Of a DNA stretch of 64,000 bases, positions 1 through 8,742 are shown in pieces. A model generated the notes under the pieces. It was given only the letters and a program-made list of their open reading frames with translations, did no database searches and was not told where the DNA came from. The stretch is from JANQIO01 sp038746745 (GTDB lineage: Bacteria; Pseudomonadota; Gammaproteobacteria; Pseudomonadales; Halieaceae). The position numbers and the translations under genes are program-made. The stretch lies in contig JBCDKJ010000007.1 in the NCBI GenBank assembly GCA_038746745.1, positions 1-64,000 of the forward strand, given 5' to 3'. Position 1 is the stretch's first letter; each line of letters opens with the position of its first letter.

Positions 1-3000
1 CGCGAACGCACGTCGATATTGGGCACGTCTATATGCCCAGCCTGGAAACGCAGGTCGCCCTGTAGCGTGTCGAAGGGTACGCCCGATTTATAGACATTAC
101 TCAAGTCCAGACTCAAGCGGCGCACAATCTCGGTCAGGTTGAGAATTCCTACGACCCTGAGCGTACCTTCGGTTGCACCGGAAGTTTTCAGAAACCTACC
201 ATTCTCGGCATTCAGCGATAGCTGACCGGCCACCGTATTCAGGTCAAAGCTGACAGGGTCGCCTGGCCATGTTACGTCCAGGGAAACCTTCCCAGCCTCG
301 GTTTCAACAATCTCTTCATAATTAAAGTCCGACAGTGTTTCGCCGAAGTTTCTGAAGGAAAAGACGCCCTGAAGACGGGTTTGCTCCCCTGAAGACCCTG
401 TCTCATCCTCCAGCCAGTCAAGCTGCATACCCTCTTCAGCGCCGAGGGAGAGATGCCAGAGTTCACCGCGAATGTTTTCAAAATGGAGATTAGGACCATC
501 CTCGCGAAGCGTGAAATTCAGCTCTCCCCACAAGTCATCACCGTCGTAGAGCTGATTAATACTGATCGTGGTTAAAGGCAACGCCTCGCTATCGCTGGCG
601 CCGTTCTCGGCCTCCATAAAGGCAGTAAAACCCTGCAGCTCAAGCCGCGTCAAAGCCAAATCAATTTGGTCCAGCGCATCGGGCAATGTAGCCGAGCCAG
701 TGACCCATGCAGTATCGAAGTCTAATCGCCAGCTCTCGGCCGACTGCAGTCCGCCCAGTGATACATCGCTGAATTGGCGCTCAAACAGCAGCAGCTCATC
801 GACCCTCAGGTCCTGTATCCCCGCCAGCACGGGACTGCCTTCTCCCTCGGGGAAATAACGATCTAGAAAAGCTTCCCATGTTGCCCAGTCCAGCCGCTCA
901 ATCCGCCCGCCGATCCAGATTCGGTCACTGCGCGGCAGATTCAGCGGTGCGCCAAAACCCAGCGCCCCTCCCGTCAATCCATCGGGCGACAGATCGAGAT
1001 CGAGGTAAGTCTCAGAATCCAGCGACATTGAGAGACGACGTGGTCCCGGTGACAGCGGCATGGTGATCTTCAGTGTCGCATCGCTATCGGCGTTTTTCCC
1101 CCAGGGTGCGGGCAGGTCCAGCGATACCCCACGCAGCTTGCTCTCCACCTGGAGGTGCGCACCGGGCACCTTGGAACCAAGAGATCGCTGCGATGCTTCT
1201 CCCTTCTGCCCGACGCCAGTCGGCACAACAACGTGCAGCTCAGCTTGAGTGCGCCCCTGCGCCAGTTGCAAGGTAGGCAGCTCCAACCAGCGCTGCACGG
1301 ACTCAGCAGTGACAGCCCCTTGCAGCTTGATGTCCAGGTCGTTGAGAGCGTTCCCGCTGCGGCCCTGTCGGACCTCACCCTGGAACGGCTCTCCCCACAG
1401 TGAGCCGGAAATGGACTTGCCGCTGAAGCCTACTGGCGTATCGTAGAACAGTTGCCCCGTGATGTTTTCTACCAGCAGATCGACATCACGCATATGTATG
1501 TTGACGTCGCGCCAATGTGTCCGAAGTCGAACTGACGGTGCATCTAGGTTCTCACGTAAATCCATTGCCAGTGACAGACGCGCATCAAGTTCGCCGGCCA
1601 ACTCCCAGTTGGCGAAGCTATCACCGATCAGGTCCCGCAATGGAGACCCATTCACAATATCGAGCCCATCCTGTGCGCTGCCTTGCATATCCGCCGTCAG
1701 AAACAGACGCAGGCTTTTGTCCGGGTTGGGCCGAAGCGCTATATGGGCGTTTTCCACAGCAGATGACAGAATCTGCGCACGGCCAAAGGCATCTACGTCG
1801 ACATTATCAACAAGAATCAGGCCGGAGAACGCCTCTGCCTCCGGCCATTCGGGGTGATAATCAATACGAGTGTCATCGACGTCCAGGTACAACTGCACGC
1901 TGCGGTACTCTGGTCTACGAATCAGCGCGCCTCGATAGATGAAGCCTGCTTCCAGTACCGTGCCAGCGTCCACGCCGTCCTCCAGCCATGCCAACAGGTC
2001 TGGATTCAGTTTGTAGGTGAGGTATTTGTCGCGAAAGCGCGACTCCGAGTTACGAATGCTCACCATCAGATGCATCTCGGCACCGGCGGGCATCTCTACC
2101 CGTGGTATTTTGAGAGAGAAGAGGCCGCGGATATCCCCCTCCTCAGCACTGGCGCTGATGGGTCCGCTGCGCAAGCGAAAAGCCTCCTCGTCCAAAAGCC
2201 AGGCCAACTCTCCAGTGACCGCTGCATAGTGCAGAGGTTCTTTAAAGACCTTGGGGAAGGCCATCGAAAAATCGGAGGACCCCAGCTGAACCCGCCCCGT
2301 GTCGGCGGTCAGCACCGCATAACCGGCGGCATTCACCAAACCCGGTGCCCCGCGCCAGGGTTCCACGTCAAGATCACTAAAGTTCATTGCTAGCTGCCAG
2401 TCCCGGGCACCCGATAGTTCATTCAATGAAAACTCAGCCGTTGCAATCCTTCCGCTGGGGGAAAGTTTCGCAAGAACATCTTCCGCTGTATCCGGCAATA
2501 GGCCTGCACCACGGAGGTACGCCGCCAGGGTTCCCAGCCGCAAATCCGCTAGCCTCAGCGTCAAACCATCCTCGCCAAATTGGCCGCTAAGTCGATCGAT
2601 GGTTACCGAGTTGCCCTGCCGTGACAGGCGCAGATCTTTGGCTCGGAAGTGCAGATTTTCATCTGTCCATTCTGTTGCGGCCGTTACCGACAAGGCGTCC
2701 AGACTGAGGCTTTCCCGTGCATCACTTGTCGGTCGCAGACTCAAACCCGCTGCGTCCAACGAGCTGACAAGGCTGAATTCGCCCCTGTCTACCTTGAGCC
2801 AGAAGTCACCTGTCAGTTCACCCGCCAGATCGTCGATCTCTGTCATAGCCGCGAGATCGCTATATAAACTCAAATCCCCGACACGAGTATGTAGATGAAG
2901 CAGACCCTCAAATCCATCGAGGCCACGTGTTTTGCCTTCCCCTTCAGCTATCAGCTGGAAAAGCGATTTGCGGGACGGGGCCTGGACGCTCAAGCGGGCA

Positions 3001-3560
3001 CGCCGATAGTCGCCCTCCCGCTGAAGCCGACCTTCAACAAAGGTCTCGCGGACATCATCATGGTAATGAAAAATAAGCCGGGTTTTATCCAGCGTCAGCG
3101 CTTCGGCATTGAAGAGAAAGTCGAGTACGGCGTTGAGCTCAGGACCCTGCCCCGTCGGCGCCAGACCCATCAGGTTGACTCTGCCCTCGGCACTGACTTC
3201 CAGATGCAGCTCTCCTCCTCTGGCTCGCAGCATAAACAAACGGGGCGACAGAGAGCGCAACGAGCCAAACACATCGATCTCCACTTCTACCTGTTCGAAA
3301 AGGAGACCGTCGGACACCTTGTCGCTGCCGAGCATGCGCAGTCCGGTGGCCGTAATGGAGGGTGACAGTGAACGCCAGCTGCCGGTGAGACTGTCCACAT
3401 TGAGCGCCAGCCCGGTACGTGCGTTCAGTGCACTCAATAGCTGTGGCTGGTACTGGCTCAGATTTCCCAGTAGCAAGCGCCCAAAGCTTGAGTACATTGC
3501 CAGGAGAACGATTAGCAGCACCAGCATTCGCCAGAGCCAGGTTGTCAGCCGTTGCAGCAC
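1..3560 (-). CDS. yhdP: YhdP-family AsmA-like envelope protein, 3' end beyond window
   Basis: Very large AsmA-like protein of the inner-membrane-anchored phospholipid-transport group (YhdP/TamB/YdbH); in E. coli it helps carry phospholipids to the outer membrane. The minus-strand frame stays open from about 3560 to the left edge at the points I translated, about 1186 residues, close to the roughly 1270 of E. coli YhdP, so only the C-terminus is missing. After a short N-terminal segment a hydrophobic stretch (WLWRMLVLLIVLLAMY) is the single membrane anchor; then comes long beta-rich sequence (for example LSALNARTG, SGSWRSLSP-like, RLQREGDYRRARL). It follows rng by about 57 nt in the same frame, as in the mreBCD-maf-rng-yhdP cluster of many gammaproteobacteria. 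The start is uncertain: a GTG at 3560 is used here; an in-frame TTG lies further upstream. Many ORFs on the other strand here are shadows. Confidence 0.88.
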   Translation of the reverse strand, partial: MLQRLTTWLWRMLVLLIVLLAMYSSFGRLLLGNLSQYQPQLLSALNARTGLALNVDSLTGSWRSLSPSITATGLRMLGSDKVSDGLLFEQVEVEIDVFGSLRSLSPRLFMLRARGGELHLEVSAEGRVNLMGLAPTGQGPELNAVLDFLFNAEALTLDKTRLIFHYHDDVRETFVEGRLQREGDYRRARLSVQAPSRKSLFQLIAEGEGKTRGLDGFEGLLHLHTRVGDLSLYSDLAAMTEIDDLAGELTGDFWLKVDRGEFSLVSSLDAAGLSLRPTSDARESLSLDALSVTAATEWTDENLHFRAKDLRLSRQGNSVTIDRLSGQFGEDGLTLRLADLRLGTLAAYLRGAGLLPDTAEDVLAKLSPSGRIATAEFSLNELSGARDWQLAMNFSDLDVEPWRGAPGLVNAAGYAVLTADTGRVQLGSSDFSMAFPKVFKEPLHYAAVTGELAWLLDEEAFRLRSGPISASAEEGDIRGLFSLKIPRVEMPAGAEMHLMVSIRNSESRFRDKYLTYKLNPDLLAWLEDGVDAGTVLEAGFIYRGALIRRPEYRSVQLYLDVDDTRIDYHPEWPEAEAFSGLILVDNVDVDAFGRAQILSSAVENAHIALRPNPDKSLRLFLTADMQGSAQDGLDIVNGSPLRDLIGDSFANWELAGELDARLSLAMDLRENLDAPSVRLRTHWRDVNIHMRDVDLLVENITGQLFYDTPVGFSGKSISGSLWGEPFQGEVRQGRSGNALNDLDIKLQGAVTAESVQRWLELPTLQLAQGRTQAELHVVVPTGVGQKGEASQRSLGSKVPGAHLQVESKLRGVSLDLPAPWGKNADSDATLKITMPLSPGPRRLSMSLDSETYLDLDLSPDGLTGGALGFGAPLNLPRSDRIWIGGRIERLDWATWEAFLDRYFPEGEGSPVLAGIQDLRVDELLLFERQFSDVSLGGLQSAESWRLDFDTAWVTGSATLPDALDQIDLALTRLELQGFTAFMEAENGASDSEALPLTTISINQLYDGDDLWGELNFTLREDGPNLHFENIRGELWHLSLGAEEGMQLDWLEDETGSSGEQTRLQGVFSFRNFGETLSDFNYEEIVETEAGKVSLDVTWPGDPVSFDLNTVAGQLSLNAENGRFLKTSGATEGTLRVVGILNLTEIVRRLSLDLSNVYKSGVPFDTLQGDLRFQAGHIDVPNIDVRS

Positions 3561-3617
3561 GAAATCAATAAAACCAGTTCCTGTGTAGCGCAGTACCGCG
3601 CAACACGTTGTAAAGCC

Positions 3618-5087
3618 TTAGAGCAGTATAATGTCGAACCGTTCCCGGCTGTACTCTGGCTCAACCTGGAAGTGTAAGGTTTTGCCTGCAAATATTTCCA
3701 AATCTGCAACGGCCTGTGCGTCCTCTGCGAGCAGATGATCAACTACCTCCTGTGACGCCTGCACCATGAGAATGTCGCCTGCGTAAGTACCTGCCTTACG
3801 CAAAATTTCTCGCAATATTTCGTAACACAGGGTTTGTGTCGACTTTACCGACCCAGCGCCTGCGCAGGTCGGACATTCTTCACAGAGACTCTGGGCAAGA
3901 CTTTCCCGCGTTCGTTTACGCGTCATTTCCACCAGGCCCAGCGAGGACACGGCAGAGATAGTGTTTCTGGCAGGGTCGCGACTCATCGCTTTTTCCAGCG
4001 ACCCTATGACCTGTCGCTGGTGCTCCACGTCCTGCATGTCGATGAAATCTATAATGATGATGCCACCGAGGTTGCGCAGGCGAACCTGGCGCGCAGCCGC
4101 CTCGGCCGCCTCCAGATTGGTCCTGAACACTGTCTCTTCCTGGTCGTTGCGGCCGACAAACCCGCCCGTGTTAACGTCTACCGTTGTCATCGCCTCTGTT
4201 TCGTCGATCACAAGGTAGCCACCAGACGGCAGAGGCACTTTACGCTCCAGCGCCCGGGCAATTTCATCCTCTACCCCCAGTACTTCAAACAGGGGGCGCT
4301 CTTCAGCGTAGTGCTCCAGAAGACCCGCCAGCTCCGGGATATAGTGGTGACAAAACTCGCCCAATTTTTCAAAGGTTTCACGGCTGTCAACGCGAATGCG
4401 CTCCAATCCGGGTCGGGCAAGATCACGGATACTGCGGTGATAAAGCTGCCAGTCTTCGTACACGCAGACCGGGGCAGAGTTTTCGACGCGCTGTTGCACG
4501 GCCGTCCAGAGTCGCTGTAGAAACCGCAGGTCGCCCCTCAGCTCATCTCTTCCCGCGCCCTCTGCAGCGGTGCGCAGAATAAATCCTCCGGCCATGTCCA
4601 TTTCGCTGCATACCTGGTCCAGTACACCCCGCAAACGCGAGCGCTCATCATCGTTTTCAATCTGCTGGGAAATACCGATATGAGGCGTGCGTGGCATGTA
4701 TACGAGGTAGCGTGATGACATCGACAATTGTGTTGTCAATCGAGCACCCTTGCTACCCAAAGGTTCCTTGCTGACCTGCACCAGCAGGGACTGTCCCTCG
4801 TATAGCTGCTCGCCTATGTCATTGGATTGCAGCTCCCGCCGCTCCCAACCGTCATGATCCCGCGGATGGATATCGGACACGTGCAGGAAACCGGTGCGCT
4901 CTGCGCCGATGTCGACAAATGCAGCCTGCATCCCAGGAAGCACCCGCACAACGCGACCGAGATATATGTTGCCAACAATCCCGCGATGCGCAGAACGTTC
5001 AATATGCAGGTCCTGCAGCATGCCCTGCTCGAGCACGGCGACGCGAGTTTCCACTGGCGTCACATTGACCAGCAGCTCCTCACCCAT
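3618..5087 (-). CDS. rng: Ribonuclease G
   Basis: Endoribonuclease of the RNase E/G family that matures the 5' end of 16S rRNA and takes part in mRNA decay in the cytoplasm. The 489 residues match the usual RNase G length; there is no long RNase E-type C-terminal scaffold. The N-terminal S1 domain is at about 35-125 (GNIYLGRV, FVDIGAERTGFLHVSD). Catalytic acidic motifs follow (TTVDVNTGGFVG and IIIIDFIDM, the two magnesium-binding Asp), and the zinc-link cysteines (CEECPTC) lie near residue 405. The start ATG overlaps the end of maf by 8 nt, so translation is probably coupled. The place between maf and yhdP is the conserved one. Confidence 0.96.
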   Translation of the reverse strand: MGEELLVNVTPVETRVAVLEQGMLQDLHIERSAHRGIVGNIYLGRVVRVLPGMQAAFVDIGAERTGFLHVSDIHPRDHDGWERRELQSNDIGEQLYEGQSLLVQVSKEPLGSKGARLTTQLSMSSRYLVYMPRTPHIGISQQIENDDERSRLRGVLDQVCSEMDMAGGFILRTAAEGAGRDELRGDLRFLQRLWTAVQQRVENSAPVCVYEDWQLYHRSIRDLARPGLERIRVDSRETFEKLGEFCHHYIPELAGLLEHYAEERPLFEVLGVEDEIARALERKVPLPSGGYLVIDETEAMTTVDVNTGGFVGRNDQEETVFRTNLEAAEAAARQVRLRNLGGIIIIDFIDMQDVEHQRQVIGSLEKAMSRDPARNTISAVSSLGLVEMTRKRTRESLAQSLCEECPTCAGAGSVKSTQTLCYEILREILRKAGTYAGDILMVQASQEVVDHLLAEDAQAVADLEIFAGKTLHFQVEPEYSRERFDIILL

Positions 5088-5691
5088 CGCTTGTCAGATC
5101 CAGCCGCGTCGCAACGCGCACGCGCTGCAGCAATTCCCAGGTGGCAGCCAAAGGCAGGCCCATAATGCCGCTGTAACTGCCGGTCATGGAGGCGACGAAC
5201 GCTCCAGCCAGGCCCTGAATGCCGTAGGCACCTGCCTTGTCCCAGGGCTCGTCGGTTTTCAGGTAGGCTTCGCACTGGTCTCGTGACAGGGTCAGAAACG
5301 TCACGCGGCTGTCGCTCAACGCCTCTTCGACCTGTGCACCGCGGCGAACGCATACGGCAGTCAACACAAGATGTTCACGCCCCGACAGCCGTGCCAGCAT
5401 TGCCAACGCATCAAAATGATCCTCGGGTTTGCCAAGCACCTGGCCGTCCAGTACAACACAGGTATCTGCGGCCAGTACAACGCGATCTTCTGGATGCTCT
5501 GATGCGACCGCCTGCGCCTTTTCCCAGGCCAGCCGAGCAACATAGTCTTCCGGAGATTCATCACTTAGCTGGCGTTCATCGATGTCGGCGGGATGCTGAT
5601 CAAACTGCACGCCGAGCTGCCGCAAAAGTGCGGCGCGGCGCGGCGATTGCGATGCCAGCAAAATACACTGAGACGAAGCGCTTGAGGTCAC
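5080..5691 (-). CDS. maf: Maf-family nucleoside triphosphate pyrophosphatase (YhdE type)
   Basis: Maf/HAM1-like house-cleaning enzyme that hydrolyses dTTP/UTP or modified nucleotides to the monophosphate and pyrophosphate. 203 residues, usual length. The signature LASQSPRRAALLRQLG is at residues 12-27 and the catalytic-Asp region VLAADTCVVLDG near residue 74. The start is GTG, sharing one base with the mreD stop (TAGTG), so it is translationally coupled to mreD; its own end overlaps rng. Neighbours place it in the YhdE subgroup rather than the YceF subgroup. The exact nucleotide preference cannot be read from the sequence. Confidence 0.94.
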   Translation of the reverse strand: MTSSASSQCILLASQSPRRAALLRQLGVQFDQHPADIDERQLSDESPEDYVARLAWEKAQAVASEHPEDRVVLAADTCVVLDGQVLGKPEDHFDALAMLARLSGREHLVLTAVCVRRGAQVEEALSDSRVTFLTLSRDQCEAYLKTDEPWDKAGAYGIQGLAGAFVASMTGSYSGIMGLPLAATWELLQRVRVATRLDLTSDG

Positions 5692-6179
5692 TATTCAACC
5701 GCGTAATAACGCCGTAGCCGCCGCAGCAGGATCAATGTCGCGGGCCAGAACAGCGCACTGAGCAGGGCCGGCACCAGAAACAGCGGACTGACGGCACCCA
5801 CCCCGGTGAGATTTTGAATCCACTGAGCCACCAGCTGATTAATACCCACCATCGCGAAGACAATAACTACTTGCTGCACCATGTTGAACTGGCGAAGGCG
5901 CTGATAGAGCACCAGGGTGAGATAGGCAACCACCGACAGGGAAAAGGCGTGCTGTCCCAGCATCGCGCCCTCCAGCAAATCGACACAGAGTCCGACTGTA
6001 AACCCCAGCACAATACCCACTCGCTGCGGTAGCGCCAGCACCCAGTAAATCAGCACCAAAGCCACCCAGTCCGGGCGCGTCCAGCGCATCTCCATAGGCA
6101 GGGGAACAGCGGTCAGGAATAGCGCCACCATAAAACTGAGCGCTATGAGCCAGCCTCCGCGACCCGTGTTATTTACCAC
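5691..6179 (-). CDS. mreD: Rod shape-determining protein MreD
   Basis: Integral inner-membrane component of the elongasome with MreB, MreC, RodA and PBP2. With the GTG at 6179 the product is 162 residues, the same length as E. coli MreD. This start has an AGGTGAG ribosome-binding site about five bases upstream and overlaps the mreC end by 11 nt; a longer frame reaches 6275 but would run deep into mreC. Hydrophobic segments fill the protein (WLIALSFMVALFLTAVPLP, WVALVLIYWVLALP, VGIVLGFTVGLCVDLLEGAMLG). The GLCVDLLEGAMLGQHAFSL stretch is typical of the family. Confidence 0.93.
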   Translation of the reverse strand: MVNNTGRGGWLIALSFMVALFLTAVPLPMEMRWTRPDWVALVLIYWVLALPQRVGIVLGFTVGLCVDLLEGAMLGQHAFSLSVVAYLTLVLYQRLRQFNMVQQVVIVFAMVGINQLVAQWIQNLTGVGAVSPLFLVPALLSALFWPATLILLRRLRRYYAVE

Positions 6180-7002
6180 CGCGCTCACCTGTAAACACCA
6201 GTAGCACATGACGGCTCCGGTTAAGGGCTGCGCTGGGCTCTGCCGACACGCGTGCGAAAGCCTGCCCGGGATCAATCACAACCTCGGTGACTGTTGCAAC
6301 GGGATAGCCTTCTGGGAAGCGACCGCCCAGTCCCGAACTCACCAGCAAATCTCCAACCTTGATATCCTCAGTGGTCGCAACGTGACGCAGTTGCAGGTTA
6401 TCAAGCCGGCCTATGCCCTCAGCGATAGCACGCACGCCATTGCGGTTGACCTGCACAGGTATGGCGTGGGTAGCGTCGGTTACCAGCAACACGCGTGAAC
6501 TGTTGGGGGAGACCTCCACTACTTGTCCCATGAGTCCATCCGCATCAATCAACGGCTGGCCTACAAATACGCCGTCGCTGCTCCCCTTATCCAGCACCAG
6601 CAAATGTCTGGCGGGGTCAGGAGAAACACCAATCAGCTCCGCCACCAGTACATCGTCCTGTAGTATGGCGGATGAGTTTAGCAGCGCACGCAGGCGCAGG
6701 TTTTCAGCGCGCATGGCGGCCATTTGTTGCACCTGTGCCTCAAGAAGTAATGCCTCGGAGCGCAGGCGGGCGTTGTCATCCAACAGGGTGGCTCGACTGA
6801 CCAGTGTCTCCTCGCCCCAGCCGGAGAGTCGCGCAGGAAGATCTACCAGCCAATACACCGGAAAGGTAGCTGCGGCAGCTATCGACCGAGCCGCTGAGAG
6901 CCCGTTTAAACGCAAATCCGCCACAATCAGGCACGTCGCTACCAAGGCTGCCAGACCAAGTCTGGCACCGGGAGAGGGTTCCTTGATAAATAGCGGCTTT
7001 AT
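6169..7002 (-). CDS. mreC: Rod shape-determining protein MreC, apparent AUA start
   Basis: Bitopic periplasmic scaffold of the elongasome. The family N-terminus KPLFIKEPSPGARLGL is present and aligns with E. coli MKPIFSRGPSLQIRL, but the codon in the methionine position (7000-7002 on the minus strand) is ATA. A GAGGAG ribosome-binding site stands five bases upstream of it. The next possible start is a TTG at 6945 that would remove the first 19 residues, including half of the membrane anchor. From 7002 the product has 277 residues, shorter than E. coli because the proline-rich tail is absent. A transmembrane helix (residues 15-35), a coiled coil (about 60-95) and two beta domains with VLLVTDATHAIPVQV and GLGGRFPEGYPVATV follow. 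Confidence 0.93.
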   Translation of the reverse strand: MKPLFIKEPSPGARLGLAALVATCLIVADLRLNGLSAARSIAAAATFPVYWLVDLPARLSGWGEETLVSRATLLDDNARLRSEALLLEAQVQQMAAMRAENLRLRALLNSSAILQDDVLVAELIGVSPDPARHLLVLDKGSSDGVFVGQPLIDADGLMGQVVEVSPNSSRVLLVTDATHAIPVQVNRNGVRAIAEGIGRLDNLQLRHVATTEDIKVGDLLVSSGLGGRFPEGYPVATVTEVVIDPGQAFARVSAEPSAALNRSRHVLLVFTGERGGK

Positions 7003-7044
7003 GGCAGCTCCTCGCGTGAGTCAGCGGTTCACGGGAGCCTTCGA

Positions 7045-8082
7045 CTACTCCGTAGAGAGCAAGTCGATAGTGTGACGGTCCATCATTTCCATGGCCAAAC
7101 CCCCGCCCCGTGCCACGCAGGTTAATGGGTCCTCTGCCACGATAACAGGCAGGCCTGTTTCATCGGAAATCAGACGATCCAGGTCCCGTAGCAAGGCGCC
7201 GCCGCCGGTGAGAACTATACCGCTTTCGGCAATATCTGCCGCCAGTTCAGGTGGCGACTGCTCCAATGCGGACTTCACCGCCTGCACGATTTGCGCAAGC
7301 GGTTCCTGCAGCGCTTCCAGGATTTCATCGCTATTAAGGGTAAAGCTGCGGGGGACGCCCTCAGCCAGGTTGCGACCTCGCACATCAATTTCTCGGAGTT
7401 CACTGCCTGCGAAGCCGCAGCCGACCTCCTGTTTAATGCGCTCAGCGGTGGAGTCACCGATCAGGCTACCGTAGCGGCGACGTACGTGGGAGACAATGGC
7501 CTCGTCAAAGCGATCACCACCTACGCGAGCGGAATCGCTGTACACCACCCCGTTCAGAGAGATGATGGCGATTTCCGTGGTGCCTCCGCCCACGTCCACC
7601 ACCATTGAACCCGTCGCCTCTCCCACCGCCAGGCCAGCGCCAATCGCCGCCGCCATCGGCTCTTCAATCAGACGCACCTCGCGGGCACCGGCACTAAGAG
7701 CGGATTCACGAATAGCGCGCCGCTCTACCTGAGTGGACTGACAGGGCACGCAGATTAAAACGCGCGGACTGGGACGGATGAACTTGCTTTCATGCACCTT
7801 GGAAATGAAGTGCTGCAGCATTTTTTCCGTCACCTGGAAATCGGCAATGACGCCGTCTTTAAGGGGCCGGATCGCTGTGATGTTACCGGGCGTACGACCC
7901 AGCATACGTTTAGCGTCTGCGCCGACGGCTTCGATAGTTTTCTGGCCATTATGTACGCGAATGGCTACTACGGAGGGCTCATCCAGCACGATACCTTGAT
8001 CGCGCACATATATGAGCGTATTGGCGGTTCCCAGGTCGATCGATAAATCGTTCGAGAACATGCCACGCAAATTTTTGAGCAT
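7045..8082 (-). CDS. mreB: Rod shape-determining protein MreB (actin-like)
   Basis: Actin-fold ATPase that forms membrane filaments guiding lateral wall synthesis. 345 residues, usual length. Phosphate-1 motif SIDLGTANTLIY at 14-25, phosphate-2 motif MVVDVGGGTTEIAIIS near residue 160, adenosine motif GIVLTGGGALLRDLD near residue 288. The N-terminal MLKNLRGMFSND matches the membrane-binding end in gammaproteobacteria. It is the first gene of the minus-strand mreBCD-maf-rng-yhdP unit. A TATAAG box lies only nine bases before the ATG, so the main promoter may be further upstream. Confidence 0.98.
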   Translation of the reverse strand: MLKNLRGMFSNDLSIDLGTANTLIYVRDQGIVLDEPSVVAIRVHNGQKTIEAVGADAKRMLGRTPGNITAIRPLKDGVIADFQVTEKMLQHFISKVHESKFIRPSPRVLICVPCQSTQVERRAIRESALSAGAREVRLIEEPMAAAIGAGLAVGEATGSMVVDVGGGTTEIAIISLNGVVYSDSARVGGDRFDEAIVSHVRRRYGSLIGDSTAERIKQEVGCGFAGSELREIDVRGRNLAEGVPRSFTLNSDEILEALQEPLAQIVQAVKSALEQSPPELAADIAESGIVLTGGGALLRDLDRLISDETGLPVIVAEDPLTCVARGGGLAMEMMDRHTIDLLSTE

Positions 8083-8454
8083 CTAAGCTACCTTATAATT
8101 CACCCCGAGCGTTCCGGGTGACGAGACGCTGCGATGACCCGGCAAATCAGGCGAACGACAGCAATCTAGCGGGCTGATCACAACACCGAACCACATTGAC
8201 TGGCGCGCCATCCGCCAACCAGTGACACATAGCAAGCGTCGCACTACGGCCCGACCGACATGTTCTCGCCGGTCTTATAACCAGGGCTTCTAATTCGCCA
8301 GACTCTATCAACCGCGGGGATTTTGGGCAAGGCGCAAATGTGATAACTTGCGCGCCTCTGTCACCAGAGAGAGTCCGCGCCAGCCCCTGAAAATACTGGG
8401 TTTCGGCGGTCGCCGACCCACAGCAGTACAGCACGCAATGGAGACTAAAACATC
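8083..8454. other. Divergent mreB/gatC intergenic region, 372 bp
   Basis: No convincing gene. This spacer must hold the divergent promoters of the mreB cluster and gatCAB. A TATAAG element on the minus strand sits next to mreB. On the plus strand a TGTGATAAC element at about 8340-8347 resembles an extended -10, but no well-spaced -35 was found. Short ORFs crossing it have no recognisable protein sequence. Confidence 0.5.
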
Positions 8455-8742
8455 ATGTCTGTAGATCAGGCAGAAATCGCAAATGTCGCCGCTCTGGCGC
8501 GCATTCGCGTAGGAGAGGAAGAAGCCAGCGAGCTGACGCAGCGTATAGGCACCATCCTTGATCTGGTCGATCAGATGCAGGCCGTTGACACGACCGGTGT
8601 TGAACCGCTGGCAAACCCTCTCGGCGCGACCCAGCGCTTGCGCGCTGACAAAGTGACAGAGATTGATCAGCGACAGGACTTTCAGGCCATTGCGCCCGCT
8701 ACAGAAGGCGGCCTCTACCTGGTCCCTCGGGTCATCGACTGA
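8455..8742 (+). CDS. gatC: Asp-tRNA(Asn)/Glu-tRNA(Gln) amidotransferase subunit C
   Basis: Small subunit that clamps GatA to GatB in the transamidosome that turns Glu-tRNA(Gln) and/or Asp-tRNA(Asn) into the amidated forms. 95 residues, usual length. Family features are the N-terminal helix with IANVAALARIRV, the VEPLANP turn and the C-terminal GGLYLVPRVID. Its TGA shares one base with the gatA ATG (TGATG), so the two are translationally coupled. Confidence 0.96.
   Translation: MSVDQAEIANVAALARIRVGEEEASELTQRIGTILDLVDQMQAVDTTGVEPLANPLGATQRLRADKVTEIDQRQDFQAIAPATEGGLYLVPRVID

Noticed and set aside
1459..2393. Several plus-strand ORFs of 130-180 codons inside the yhdP region
   Set aside because: The minus-strand yhdP frame gives coherent AsmA-like sequence at the points translated, while the plus-strand products are Arg/Ser-rich shadows with no recognisable motif.
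3834..4520. 228-codon plus-strand ORF opposite rng
   Set aside because: It lies wholly within rng, whose catalytic motifs are read on the other strand.
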